DNA from: Paenibacillus tyrphae
GTDB taxonomy: Bacteria; Bacillota; Bacilli; Paenibacillales; NBRC-103111
DNA: 64,000 nt
NCBI RefSeq assembly: GCF_000722545.1
Contig: NZ_JNVM01000016.1
Location: forward strand, 175,800-239,799
Direction of reading: 5' to 3'
Positions 50,510 to 58,247 of this stretch are shown in pieces (the stretch's first letter is position 1; every line of letters starts with the position of its first letter). The position numbers were made by a program, and so were the translations under genes. The notes beneath the pieces were generated by a model. The model was not told the origin of the DNA. It made no database searches and saw only the letters and a program-made list of their open reading frames with translations.

Positions 50510-51712
50510 ATGAAATCGACAACCGCAGAGCGAATGAACCATACGATCTTTGTGTTGGTCACTTTGCTGTATTGGTGCACGCTCTATGTCTACGTGCCGA
50601 TCCTATCGCCATACCTTGATCATCTAGGCGCTTCCTACACCATGGCCGGGATCGTGCTCGGCAGCTACGGCTTGACGCAGATCGTGCTGCGTTTGCCGCT
50701 CGGGATCACTTCCGACCGTTTCAAGAGCCGGAAGCCGTTCATTCTGCTCGGCATGTTGTGCACCGCGGCCAGCTGCTTATGCTTCGCTTTGGGCGAGCAG
50801 CTTGGCTGGGCGTTCGCCGGCCGTGTTCTGTCAGGGGTAGGCGCCTCGACCTGGGTTGCGTTTACCGTCATGTATGCCGGAATATACCGCGGCGAACAAG
50901 CGACCCGGGCGATGGGCACGATCAGCCTGCTTACCGTCGCCGGGCAGCTTTTCGGCATGAGCATGAGCGGCTACTTGGTCAAATGGGGCGGGTGGAACGC
51001 CGCATTCTGGACCGGGACGGTCATCGGACTGGCCGGACTGGCACTCGCCTTCCTGCTGAAGGAACCGCAGGAAAGCGGCGACCGTTCGCCGATGCGTTTC
51101 GCCGACCTCGCGCCGGTGATGAAGGATAGGCTGCTGCTGAAAGTTTCTTCGTTGTCCATTTTGGCGCACAGCGTCTTGTTTATTACGATGTTCGGTTTTA
51201 CGCCCTCCTACGCCTTATCGCTGGGGGCGGATGAGGCTGGGCTGACGCTGCTTGTATTTGCTTTCATGATTCCGCACGCCGTCAGCTCGTTTATGACCGG
51301 CAAAGTATTTGCTCCGCGCTTCGGAGCGTGGAACGTCGTGCTGCTCGGCTTTGCGGTCAGCGCCGTGTGCTCGGCGGCAACGTCGCTGGTGCCCGGTTTC
51401 GGGCTGCTGCTGCTGACGCAGGCGGTAAACGGATTTTTCCAAGGGCTGCATTTCCCGCTGCTCCTGGGGCTCTCGATACAGCACATTCCGGAACAAAAAA
51501 GAGCTACAGCGATGGGGCTATACCAGGCGGTGTACGCGATTGGCATGTTTGCAGGGCCGTTCTTGGCCGGCGGCTTAAACGAGTGGGCGGGGCTCAAGAG
51601 CGGATTTTATTTGGCCGGGGTACTCGGGGCGAGCGCCGTGGGCTTGACCTTGTTCTGGTTCAGGCCCCGCCGTCAACGGTCCGACGCTTCGCGGTCGTCG
51701 CTTAGCAGATAG
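50510..51712 (+). CDS. MFS transporter
   Basis: 400 residues, twelve helices. Loop 2-3 motif LGITSDRFKSRKPFILLG and TM5 segment AFAGRVLSGVGASTWVAFT. Belongs to the general drug/sugar-like MFS_1 family; substrate unknown. It lies directly downstream of the iron alcohol dehydrogenase and ends at a clear terminator. Confidence 0.88.
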   Translation: MKSTTAERMNHTIFVLVTLLYWCTLYVYVPILSPYLDHLGASYTMAGIVLGSYGLTQIVLRLPLGITSDRFKSRKPFILLGMLCTAASCLCFALGEQLGWAFAGRVLSGVGASTWVAFTVMYAGIYRGEQATRAMGTISLLTVAGQLFGMSMSGYLVKWGGWNAAFWTGTVIGLAGLALAFLLKEPQESGDRSPMRFADLAPVMKDRLLLKVSSLSILAHSVLFITMFGFTPSYALSLGADEAGLTLLVFAFMIPHAVSSFMTGKVFAPRFGAWNVVLLGFAVSAVCSAATSLVPGFGLLLLTQAVNGFFQGLHFPLLLGLSIQHIPEQKRATAMGLYQAVYAIGMFAGPFLAGGLNEWAGLKSGFYLAGVLGASAVGLTLFWFRPRRQRSDASRSSLSR

Positions 51713-51727
51713 CGCGTATACAAATCA

Positions 51728-51758
51728 GGCTGTCGAGAAATTTTCGACAGCCATTTTT
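51728..51758 (+). terminator. intrinsic terminator
   Basis: GGCTGTCGA-gaaattt-TCGACAGCC followed by ATTTTTATG. Confidence 0.9.
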
Positions 51759-51908
51759 ATGCTTTTTTTTCATGATCAATCGATTCAAGCAGCCTGTTGC
51801 CACTAAGCGTCCTTTATAACTATGCTATCGCATCTGGACGAGTAACTACACTACTTATGCAAGCCGCGCACCTACTAATAATGCGAAACTTCCAGAAGAG
51901 GTGATTCT

Positions 51909-52343
51909 ATGGCTTGTGCTTGTAGTCGTTCAGTGCGAAAAGGGAAGGCTAAGGCAGCAAAGCGGGGAACCGCACAATCGAGTTCTTGTCCTTGTAAAGT
52001 AAATAATGCGGGGCTCAGATTCCGGAGCAAAAAAGGAAATCTGCTTACGTTTGAAGTCATCTTCAGCTCCAAATGTACTCCATGTACGAGCAGCCCCCTC
52101 ATTACGTTCTCGATTCCCAAGGTGTTCCGCGGCAAAGCGCGTATCGTTAAGGTTAATCAAGTGTTAGTTACCGTAGCTGCAACCTCTCTGGCCGACTTCG
52201 TGCTGGCGGCCAAAGTTCAGAACCGCTGCATCAGACCGTTGTCCAAACGGAATTGCGTGTTCAAAGTCGTGTCGTCTTGCTCGCAAACCCGAAAGCTCCG
52301 GATCATTAACGGACAACGGGTCGACGGTTTTTGCCTGACCTAG
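51909..52343 (+). CDS. cysteine-rich basic protein, possibly spore- or surface-associated
   Basis: 144 residues with ten Cys and many Lys/Arg; ATG after GAGGTG. The N-terminus (MACACSRSVRKGKAKAAKRG) is basic, followed by SSSCPCKVNN and a beta-rich body (LLTFEVIFSSKCTPCTSSPL; VTVAATSLADFVLAAKV). No signal peptide. Cys-rich proteins of this size occur in spore coats of Bacillota, but no coat family is recognised here. Monocistronic. Confidence 0.65.
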   Translation: MACACSRSVRKGKAKAAKRGTAQSSSCPCKVNNAGLRFRSKKGNLLTFEVIFSSKCTPCTSSPLITFSIPKVFRGKARIVKVNQVLVTVAATSLADFVLAAKVQNRCIRPLSKRNCVFKVVSSCSQTRKLRIINGQRVDGFCLT

Positions 52344-52364
52344 AACGAGCCTGAAAATACAACG

Positions 52365-52396
52365 AAACGGGCAGGGGAGACCCTGCCCGTTTGTCG
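52365..52396 (-). terminator. intrinsic terminator of alr
   Basis: AAACGGGCAGGG-gaga-CCCTGCCCGTTT, strong twelve-bp stem between converging genes; works for either strand. Confidence 0.85.
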
Positions 52397-52406
52397 TGCC
52401 GTCCTA

Positions 52407-53651
52407 TCATATAAAACGCGTGGATATTGTCCGGCCTTCCTTCACATAAACCCGGGGAACCCGGGCGCTGATGCCGCATACGATTTCGTAATGGATCGTA
52501 TGCGCATGGCTTGCGACATCGGCGGCGGTCACTTTGTCTTCCGGCGTGCCGAAAAGTAAGACTTCGTCGCCGAGCTTCGCGTCCGGAATTGCGGTTACGT
52601 CAAGCATCAACTGGTCCATGCAGATCGTTCCGGCGATTGGCACGGACTGCCCGCGTACCGTTGCGGTTCCTTTATTGGAGAGCGCCCGCGGCATACCGTC
52701 GGCGTATCCGAGCGGTACCGTGGCAATTCTGCTATCTTTGTCGGAGGCAAACGTGCACCCGTAGCTGACCGGCTCCAACGCCGGGACGTCCTTGAGCGAT
52801 ACGATTCGCGATAGAAGCCGCATAGCCGGCTTGAGGGGAGCTCCTGCAATAACGCCTCTTACTGACGGCTTCAAGCCGTACAAGCCGATCCCGACGCGCA
52901 CTATGTCCAAATGCATATGCGGATAAGCAATGGTTGCGGCGGTGTTGCAGCAATGCCAGAGTGGAACGGTGATGCCGGCTTCCTCAAAAGCGCCGCGAAA
53001 TTCGAGAAACCTCGCAAATTGAAGTTCTGTGTATGCCGGACTCGGATGGTCCGCATTGGCAAAATGCGTAAATACACCCTCCAGCGTCACATAAGGGCTC
53101 TCGCTCGCACGGCGAGCGAGCTGCAGTGCAGCATCTGGCGACGTAATCCCGAGCCGGTTCATCCCGGTCTCGATCTTTAGATGAATCCGGGCTGCCCGGC
53201 CCAAGCTCTCCGCTTCATGCAGCACTGTTTCGAGCGCCTCATCGCTAAACACCGTCAGCGTCACATCGGCCGCAACGGCCTCCCGGATCGCTTCCGGAGA
53301 CGTGTAGCCGAGCACAAGGATCGAGGCGGCAATGCCCGCCGACCGCAGGCGGAGTGCCTCATCCAGAAAAGCGACCCCGAGGCGGTCCGCGCCGGCGCTC
53401 AGTGCCGTCCTGGCGGTTTCCACCGCGCCGTGGCCGTATCCGTTCGCTTTGACCACCGCCATCCACTGGCAGCCGGGTCGGAGAAGCGACTTGAAGTACG
53501 CCGCGTTCGAGGCGATGGCATCGAGCGAGATTTCGGCCAGTGTCGGACGATGACTGAAACTGCCGTCCCAATCGGCGTAGTCCAGCTCGGGCATAATCGA
53601 ACGGGGGGGCTCCTCGTGCGGTTTCACAATCCTATCGTTCCTTGTGTGCAT
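52407..53651 (-). CDS. alr: alanine racemase
   Basis: PLP enzyme interconverting L- and D-alanine, for cell wall or D-alanine catabolism. 414 residues, with about 30 residues of extra N-terminal tail compared with typical Alr. PLP Lys68 in MAVVKANGYGHG, general-base Tyr in EPVSYGCTFASD, and GTICMDQLMLDVT at the C-terminal domain. ATG after AAGGAG. Located beside ald and an alanine-permease-like gene, so a catabolic or sporulation/germination role is possible. Confidence 0.95.
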   Translation of the reverse strand: MHTRNDRIVKPHEEPPRSIMPELDYADWDGSFSHRPTLAEISLDAIASNAAYFKSLLRPGCQWMAVVKANGYGHGAVETARTALSAGADRLGVAFLDEALRLRSAGIAASILVLGYTSPEAIREAVAADVTLTVFSDEALETVLHEAESLGRAARIHLKIETGMNRLGITSPDAALQLARRASESPYVTLEGVFTHFANADHPSPAYTELQFARFLEFRGAFEEAGITVPLWHCCNTAATIAYPHMHLDIVRVGIGLYGLKPSVRGVIAGAPLKPAMRLLSRIVSLKDVPALEPVSYGCTFASDKDSRIATVPLGYADGMPRALSNKGTATVRGQSVPIAGTICMDQLMLDVTAIPDAKLGDEVLLFGTPEDKVTAADVASHAHTIHYEIVCGISARVPRVYVKEGRTISTRFI

Positions 53652-53674
53652 GTTGTGCTGCTCCTTCGTGGTAG

Positions 53675-53790
53675 ATATAGAATTTATAAGTTATAAGCGG
53701 AGCTGATTGAATTCTATATCGCAAGTAAAGTTTCCACTAAAACACGAATGTATCTTCCTCGAAAAGGCTTCGATAAGAAGCTTTTCTTAT
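53675..53790 (+). repeat. 116-bp dispersed repeat, copy A
   Basis: Equal in length to copy B at 59592-59707. The last 51 bp (53740-53790) differ at one position. The outer stem is ATATAGAAT / ATTCTATAT, versus GATAGAATG / CATTCTATC in B, so both arms changed together. A second hairpin is GAAAAGGCTTC / GAAGCTTTTC. Contains an in-frame TAA in the frame that is open in copy B, so it is unlikely to encode a protein. Sits between alr and the shared terminator at 53813. Confidence 0.8.
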
Positions 53791-53812
53791 GATTTGCTGA
53801 ATAAATAATAAT

Positions 53813-53840
53813 CTCCCCCGAGGGCGGGGGAGTTTTTCTT
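53813..53840. terminator. terminator of ald / repeat A
   Basis: CTCCCCC-gagggc-GGGGGAG with T-run on the plus strand and A/T-rich flank on the minus. Usable from either side. Confidence 0.85.
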
Positions 53841-53842
53841 AT

Positions 53843-54973
53843 TTATCGGCTGGATACGGTTTCCAGTGCTTTGTGTGAAGGCACATAGTCGTAATTCAGA
53901 TCTTTCGCTACCGCTTCGTACGTGATGGCACCGCCTGCCGTTGTAAGACCTTTGGCCAAGGCCGGGCTATCGGTGAACGCTTGCTTCACGCCTTTGTTCG
54001 CGATTTGCAGCGCGTACGGAATCGTCACGTTCGTCAGAGCGATGGTGGAGGTGTTCGGAACCGCACCCGGCATATTGGCTACCGCATAGTGGACTACGCC
54101 GTGCTTGACATACGTAGGCGCATCGTGAGTCGTGATGCGGTCAACCGTAGCGAAGATTCCGCCTTGATCGATGGCAACATCGACAACAACGGAGCCTGGC
54201 GACATGCTGCGCACCATATCTTCGCTAACCAGCTTAGGCGCTTTGGCTCCCGGAATGAGCACCGCTCCGATGACGAGATCGGATTGACGGACCGCTTGGG
54301 CGATGTTATACGGATTGGACATGAGCGTCTGAATTTGCGGGCCGAACTGATCGTCAAGCTGACGAAGCCGGTCTGCGCTCAAATCGATTACTGTTACATC
54401 CGCACCTAAGCCAACTGCGATTTTCGCCGCGTTCGTGCCGACTACGCCGCCGCCGATGACCGTGACTTTTGCCCGTTGTACTCCGGGCACGCCGGCGAGC
54501 AGGACACCTTTGCCGCCATACGGCTTCTCCAGGAACTGCGCTCCGATTTGCGTCGCCATCCGTCCGGCAACCTCGCTCATCGGTGTCAAAAGCGGGAGCG
54601 TGCGGTTGACTTCAACCGTTTCGTAAGCAATGGAAATGACTCCCGATTTCGTCAAAGCCGCGGCTAATTCCGCATCGGCGGCCAGGTGAAGGTAGGTGAA
54701 TAAGATCAGACCTTCCCGGAAATAACCGTATTCGGAAGAAAGGGGTTCTTTGACCTTCATAATCATTTGGGATTTTTCCCAAACCTCTTGAGCAGCATCG
54801 GCGATCAAGGCTCCGGCCGCCGCGTATTGCTCGTCCGTAAAGCCGCTGCCAAGGCCTGCTCCTTTTTCAATATACACGCTATGGCCCGACTGTACAACTG
54901 TGGACACGCCGGCAGGCGTAATGGCCACGCGGTTTTCATTATTTTTAATTTCTTTTGGCACGCCGATAATCAT
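53843..54973 (-). CDS. ald: alanine dehydrogenase
   Basis: NAD-dependent reversible deamination of L-alanine to pyruvate and ammonium. 376 residues from the ATG at 54973 (GAGGGAG nine bases before); the ATG at 54982 abuts that site. Begins MIIGVPKEIKNNENRVA like B. subtilis Ald. Substrate-domain GAGLGSGFTDEQY; NAD fold VTVIGGGVVGTNAAKIAVGLG; catalytic-region VKEPL and LHLAAD. Upstream DNA has TATACT but no good -35, consistent with activator-dependent expression. Confidence 0.96.
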   Translation of the reverse strand: MIIGVPKEIKNNENRVAITPAGVSTVVQSGHSVYIEKGAGLGSGFTDEQYAAAGALIADAAQEVWEKSQMIMKVKEPLSSEYGYFREGLILFTYLHLAADAELAAALTKSGVISIAYETVEVNRTLPLLTPMSEVAGRMATQIGAQFLEKPYGGKGVLLAGVPGVQRAKVTVIGGGVVGTNAAKIAVGLGADVTVIDLSADRLRQLDDQFGPQIQTLMSNPYNIAQAVRQSDLVIGAVLIPGAKAPKLVSEDMVRSMSPGSVVVDVAIDQGGIFATVDRITTHDAPTYVKHGVVHYAVANMPGAVPNTSTIALTNVTIPYALQIANKGVKQAFTDSPALAKGLTTAGGAITYEAVAKDLNYDYVPSHKALETVSSR

Positions 54974-55080
54974 TATTGCCATCTCCCTCGATAATGTGGT
55001 TGGATCGTTTCGGTAAACTGAGTATATCGAACAAATCCGGCGTTTTTCTTCGTGAAACGAGCTGAAAAGAATTGGATGCT

Positions 55081-55098
55081 TTTGTGTTTTTTCACAAA
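55081..55098. promoter_or_regulatory. palindrome TTTGTG-N6-CACAAA, site 1
   Basis: Perfect 6-bp arms (7 bp with flanking T/A). Its centre is about 74 bp upstream of the predicted ald transcription start. Candidate binding site of the AdeR-like regulator encoded at 56855. Confidence 0.65.
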
Positions 55099-55130
55099 AC
55101 GTAAGCGTTTTCGCAGGAGGGACGGGCCAT

Positions 55131-55148
55131 TTTGTGTAATGTCACAAA
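55131..55148. promoter_or_regulatory. palindrome TTTGTG-N6-CACAAA, site 2
   Basis: Second identical-arm palindrome, centre exactly 50 bp from site 1. The spacers differ (TTTTTT versus TAATGT), so the arms are what is conserved. Confidence 0.65.
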
Positions 55149-55422
55149 TCGGTCCGGTTATTTTTGAGTAACAAGACAAATGCAGACGGGAACGAGTGTG
55201 CTACGATTTAGACATCAATTCGTCACATAAGCGAATGTAAGCGCATACTGTAGCTCCTGTGTAAGTTTATGGTAAAATAAAAAGCACAGACTTTTCGCCG
55301 GGCGTATCGGCTCGCAGCAGATTCATAAGGAGGGAAACAACAGTCAGAAGCAAGTCTCTATCCTTTGAGGCACGAATAATGCAAGCCCAAGCCTGGAAAT
55401 TAACTATTGGAGGAGATTTTTT
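55149..55422. other. alaP-proximal half of the ald/alaP divergent region
   Basis: No gene seen. A possible -10 (TAAAAT, 55272-55277) lies about 145 bp before the permease start. AAGGAGGG near 55330 is not followed by a usable start codon. The permease initiates at GTG 55423 after GGAGGAG. Confidence 0.4.
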
Positions 55423-56835
55423 GTGAAAAACAACAATGAACTGAAACGGGGACTGGAGCAAAAGCACATTACTCTAATGTCGCTTGGCGCGGCAATCGGC
55501 GTCGGCTTGTTTCTGGGGTCCGCATCGGCAATAAAGGTAGCCGGGCCTGCGATACTGATCGGCTACATGATCGGCGGGCTGGCGATGTTCTTCATTATGC
55601 GGGCGCTGGGGGAGATGGCCGTTCAGAAGCCGGTGGCCGGTTCGTTCAGCCGCTATGCCCGGGAATATATGAGTCCTGTGTTCGGCTTTTTGACGGGATG
55701 GAACTATTGGTTTATTTGGGTCGTGACGTGTATGGCCGAAATTACCGCCGTCGGGATCTATATGGAGTATTGGTTCCCGGGAGTGCCTAGGTGGATTTGG
55801 GCTCTGGCGGCGCTGGTCATCATGAGCCTGGTCAACCTGATTGCCGTTAAAGCCTACGGTGAGCTGGAGTTTTGGTTCGCTTTGATCAAAATCATCACCA
55901 TCATCTTCATGATCATCGTCGGCGTGGGCATGATCGTATTCGGTCTGGGGAATGGCGGCATCGCTGTCGGAATCAGCAACTTGTGGAGTCACGGAGGCTT
56001 TTTTGCGAATGGCTGGTCGGGCGTCCTGCTGGCTATGCAGATGATCATGTTCGCCTATCTGGGGATCGAAATGATCGGGGTAACGGCCGGTGAAGTCAAG
56101 GACCCTGCGAAAGCGCTCACAAGAGCGATCGACAACGTGTTCTGGCGCATTCTCATCTTCTACGTCGGCGCGCTGTTCGTCATCATGTCGATTTATCCGT
56201 GGACGGAAATCGGTCTCAAGGGCAGCCCGTTCGTCATGACCTTCGAGAAGCTGGGCATTCCATATGCCGCAGGTATCATCAACTTCGTCGTGCTGACTGC
56301 CGCGCTTTCGTCTTGCAACAGCGGCATTTTCAGCAACGGCCGCATGCTGTACAATTTGGCGCAGCAGGGAGAGGCGCCTGCAAGCTTTGAGAAGATATCC
56401 CGTTCCGGCGTTCCGGCTCGTGCGATTGTTGTATCCGCTTTCTTCCTGTTGATCGGCGTCGTGCTCAATTACATCGTTCCGGAAAAAGCATTTACCATGG
56501 TTACCAGCATCGCTACGTTTGCGGTCATTTGGGTATGGGCGGTCATTCTGATCTCGCAAATCCGCTTCCGCAAGAAGCTTTCGGCCGATCAAGCCGCCAA
56601 GCTGATTTACAAAATGCCGTTTGCGCCTTATAGCTCTTACATCGTGCTCACATTCCTTGTGTTCGTGGTCGGGATTATGGCTTATTCCCCGGATACCCGG
56701 ATTGCACTGGTGGTCGGTCCAATATGGTATGCGATCCTGCTCGTGGTTTATTACGTGAAAAAGAAAAAAAGCGTCTCTCCGGCCGAAACGAACGGCAGGG
56801 AAAGACGCGTAGACGACGGCGCGACGCAGATATAG
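55423..56835 (+). CDS. alaP: APC-family amino acid permease, probable alanine permease (AlaP/YtnA-like)
   Basis: 470 residues, twelve helices. Amino-acid transporter (AAT) family with HITLMSLGAAIGVGLFLGSA in TM1, GEMAVQKPVAGSFSRYAREY after TM2, and EMIGVTAGEVKDPAKALTRAI. GTG start after GGAGGAG. Divergent from ald and adjacent to an AdeR-like regulator, so L- or D-alanine is the likely substrate, an assignment by context. Hydrophilic C-tail. Confidence 0.85.
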   Translation: MKNNNELKRGLEQKHITLMSLGAAIGVGLFLGSASAIKVAGPAILIGYMIGGLAMFFIMRALGEMAVQKPVAGSFSRYAREYMSPVFGFLTGWNYWFIWVVTCMAEITAVGIYMEYWFPGVPRWIWALAALVIMSLVNLIAVKAYGELEFWFALIKIITIIFMIIVGVGMIVFGLGNGGIAVGISNLWSHGGFFANGWSGVLLAMQMIMFAYLGIEMIGVTAGEVKDPAKALTRAIDNVFWRILIFYVGALFVIMSIYPWTEIGLKGSPFVMTFEKLGIPYAAGIINFVVLTAALSSCNSGIFSNGRMLYNLAQQGEAPASFEKISRSGVPARAIVVSAFFLLIGVVLNYIVPEKAFTMVTSIATFAVIWVWAVILISQIRFRKKLSADQAAKLIYKMPFAPYSSYIVLTFLVFVVGIMAYSPDTRIALVVGPIWYAILLVVYYVKKKKSVSPAETNGRERRVDDGATQI

Positions 56836-56854
56836 TCTAATCGAACGGAATGGA

Positions 56855-58087
56855 TCAGGAGGACATGAGCTTATTGGTCTTGAGATCAATGTAAAGCGCT
56901 ACCTTCTGGTCCATGCTTTTTAAGTCGATCTCGCCGATTTCGGCAATCCGGGACAGACGATAGTTCATCGTATTCGTGTGGATATGGAGCGCGGCAGCGG
57001 CCTCCTTGGCATTGCTGTCGTGCATCAGAAACGTCTCCAGCGTGTCCAGCAGATTCGTATGATGGTCCCGGTCGTATTCTTTAAGCCGCTGCAAATGGCG
57101 GTTCACCATCCGGTGGGACTGCTTGTATTCGAAAATGGGGGGCAGGAACCGGTAAAATCCCAAGTCTTCGTAGTGGTGAATTTTCGTTTGATTCGGGAAC
57201 AGCTTCTTCAGGCGCAGCAGCGTAAGCGCTTCGCGGTAGCTCGTCTCGACCTTGCCGTAATCCTCGTACAGAGAACCGCAGGCGGAGGCCATGGCAGACA
57301 CGCGAAACCGGTCGTGCATCTGCTTGCCAAAATGATTGATAAAGCTGCCAGCATGCTCTTTCCAAGACGTCGATTCGGAAGGGGAAGCGAGCAGAATGAA
57401 GTGATGGTGATCCACCGCATGGCATACGACGGAGATGCGCTGCGTCACCGACATCAGATAGCGGATTTGCTGGAGCCGATGATCATCGATCGATTCGGGA
57501 AATTCGAACACCATGACGTAAAAAGCGGGGGGCAGCGTCAAATGGATTTGAGCCGCTTTGTCCCGGACCGCCGCTTCGGTGGTCAGATGCCCCGTAAGCA
57601 GCTGCCAGAAAAACTCCTGATAGCCTTCCTCCTGCTTGCGTTTGCGCGTTTGAATCTGCAGGAGCTTTTGCTTGGCCGTTTGCGCGGCCTTTTTTAATTG
57701 CTGTATGCCGTTATCGTCGATGGGCTTCTCCACTTCAAGCGCCCAAATATATCCAAGAACTTCCTCGTCTTTGCGAATGGCGACGGCGACGCGGTCCCCG
57801 AGACCGATATTCATAATGGAAGCGATCCGGACGGGCTCGTCGGTCTTCATGAGCTGCGGAATAACCCCTTGCCTCCACAAGCTTTGCACGACCTTCTCAG
57901 GCACCCGCCGGCCGATGATGGTCGCAGTGCGGGCTTCGTCCGTCTGGCGGTCGTGCGCGCTGTAGGCGACAAGCCGATGATTGGCGTCTTCAATCGTAAC
58001 CGGGCAGCGAAGCACCTCGCTAATGGTTTCGGCTAACGTTTCCAGACTGTCGAAATGCTGATCGAAGGGCCCTTTTTCGGCGGTCAT
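56855..58087 (-). CDS. adeR: PucR/CdaR-family regulator, AdeR-like
   Basis: 410 residues. The N-terminal GAF-like sensing region (LAETISEVLRCPVTIEDANHRLVAYSA, IRKDEEVLGYIWALEVEKPI) and central GGDEF-like CdaR domain precede a C-terminal PucR helix-turn-helix (LETFLMHDSNAKEAAAALHIHTNTMNYRL). B. subtilis AdeR, of the same architecture, activates ald in response to alanine and lies near it. ATG after AAAGGAG. Converges on the permease; likely ligand alanine (inference). Confidence 0.85.
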   Translation of the reverse strand: MTAEKGPFDQHFDSLETLAETISEVLRCPVTIEDANHRLVAYSAHDRQTDEARTATIIGRRVPEKVVQSLWRQGVIPQLMKTDEPVRIASIMNIGLGDRVAVAIRKDEEVLGYIWALEVEKPIDDNGIQQLKKAAQTAKQKLLQIQTRKRKQEEGYQEFFWQLLTGHLTTEAAVRDKAAQIHLTLPPAFYVMVFEFPESIDDHRLQQIRYLMSVTQRISVVCHAVDHHHFILLASPSESTSWKEHAGSFINHFGKQMHDRFRVSAMASACGSLYEDYGKVETSYREALTLLRLKKLFPNQTKIHHYEDLGFYRFLPPIFEYKQSHRMVNRHLQRLKEYDRDHHTNLLDTLETFLMHDSNAKEAAAALHIHTNTMNYRLSRIAEIGEIDLKSMDQKVALYIDLKTNKLMSS

Positions 58088-58247
58088 GCTTCATTTCTCC
58101 TTTTTAAAGTTTCGGGTGGCAGCGGTACCATTTTAACTATAAACAAATTTTTTTGTCATGGGAATCCCCTGAGGGGGATCAAAATTTAACTGTATCGTGC
58201 TATAATGGACGAACACACATTCTCATGGAAATAGAAAGGGATTTTCT

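Noticed and set aside
54974..55422. T-box or amino-acid riboswitch between ald and the permease gene
   Set aside because: No T-box sequence or terminator/antiterminator pair. The region looks like protein operators.
55474..56889. 471-codon open frame antisense to the permease gene
   Set aside because: His/Asp/Arg-rich shadow of a membrane protein gene, with no motif.
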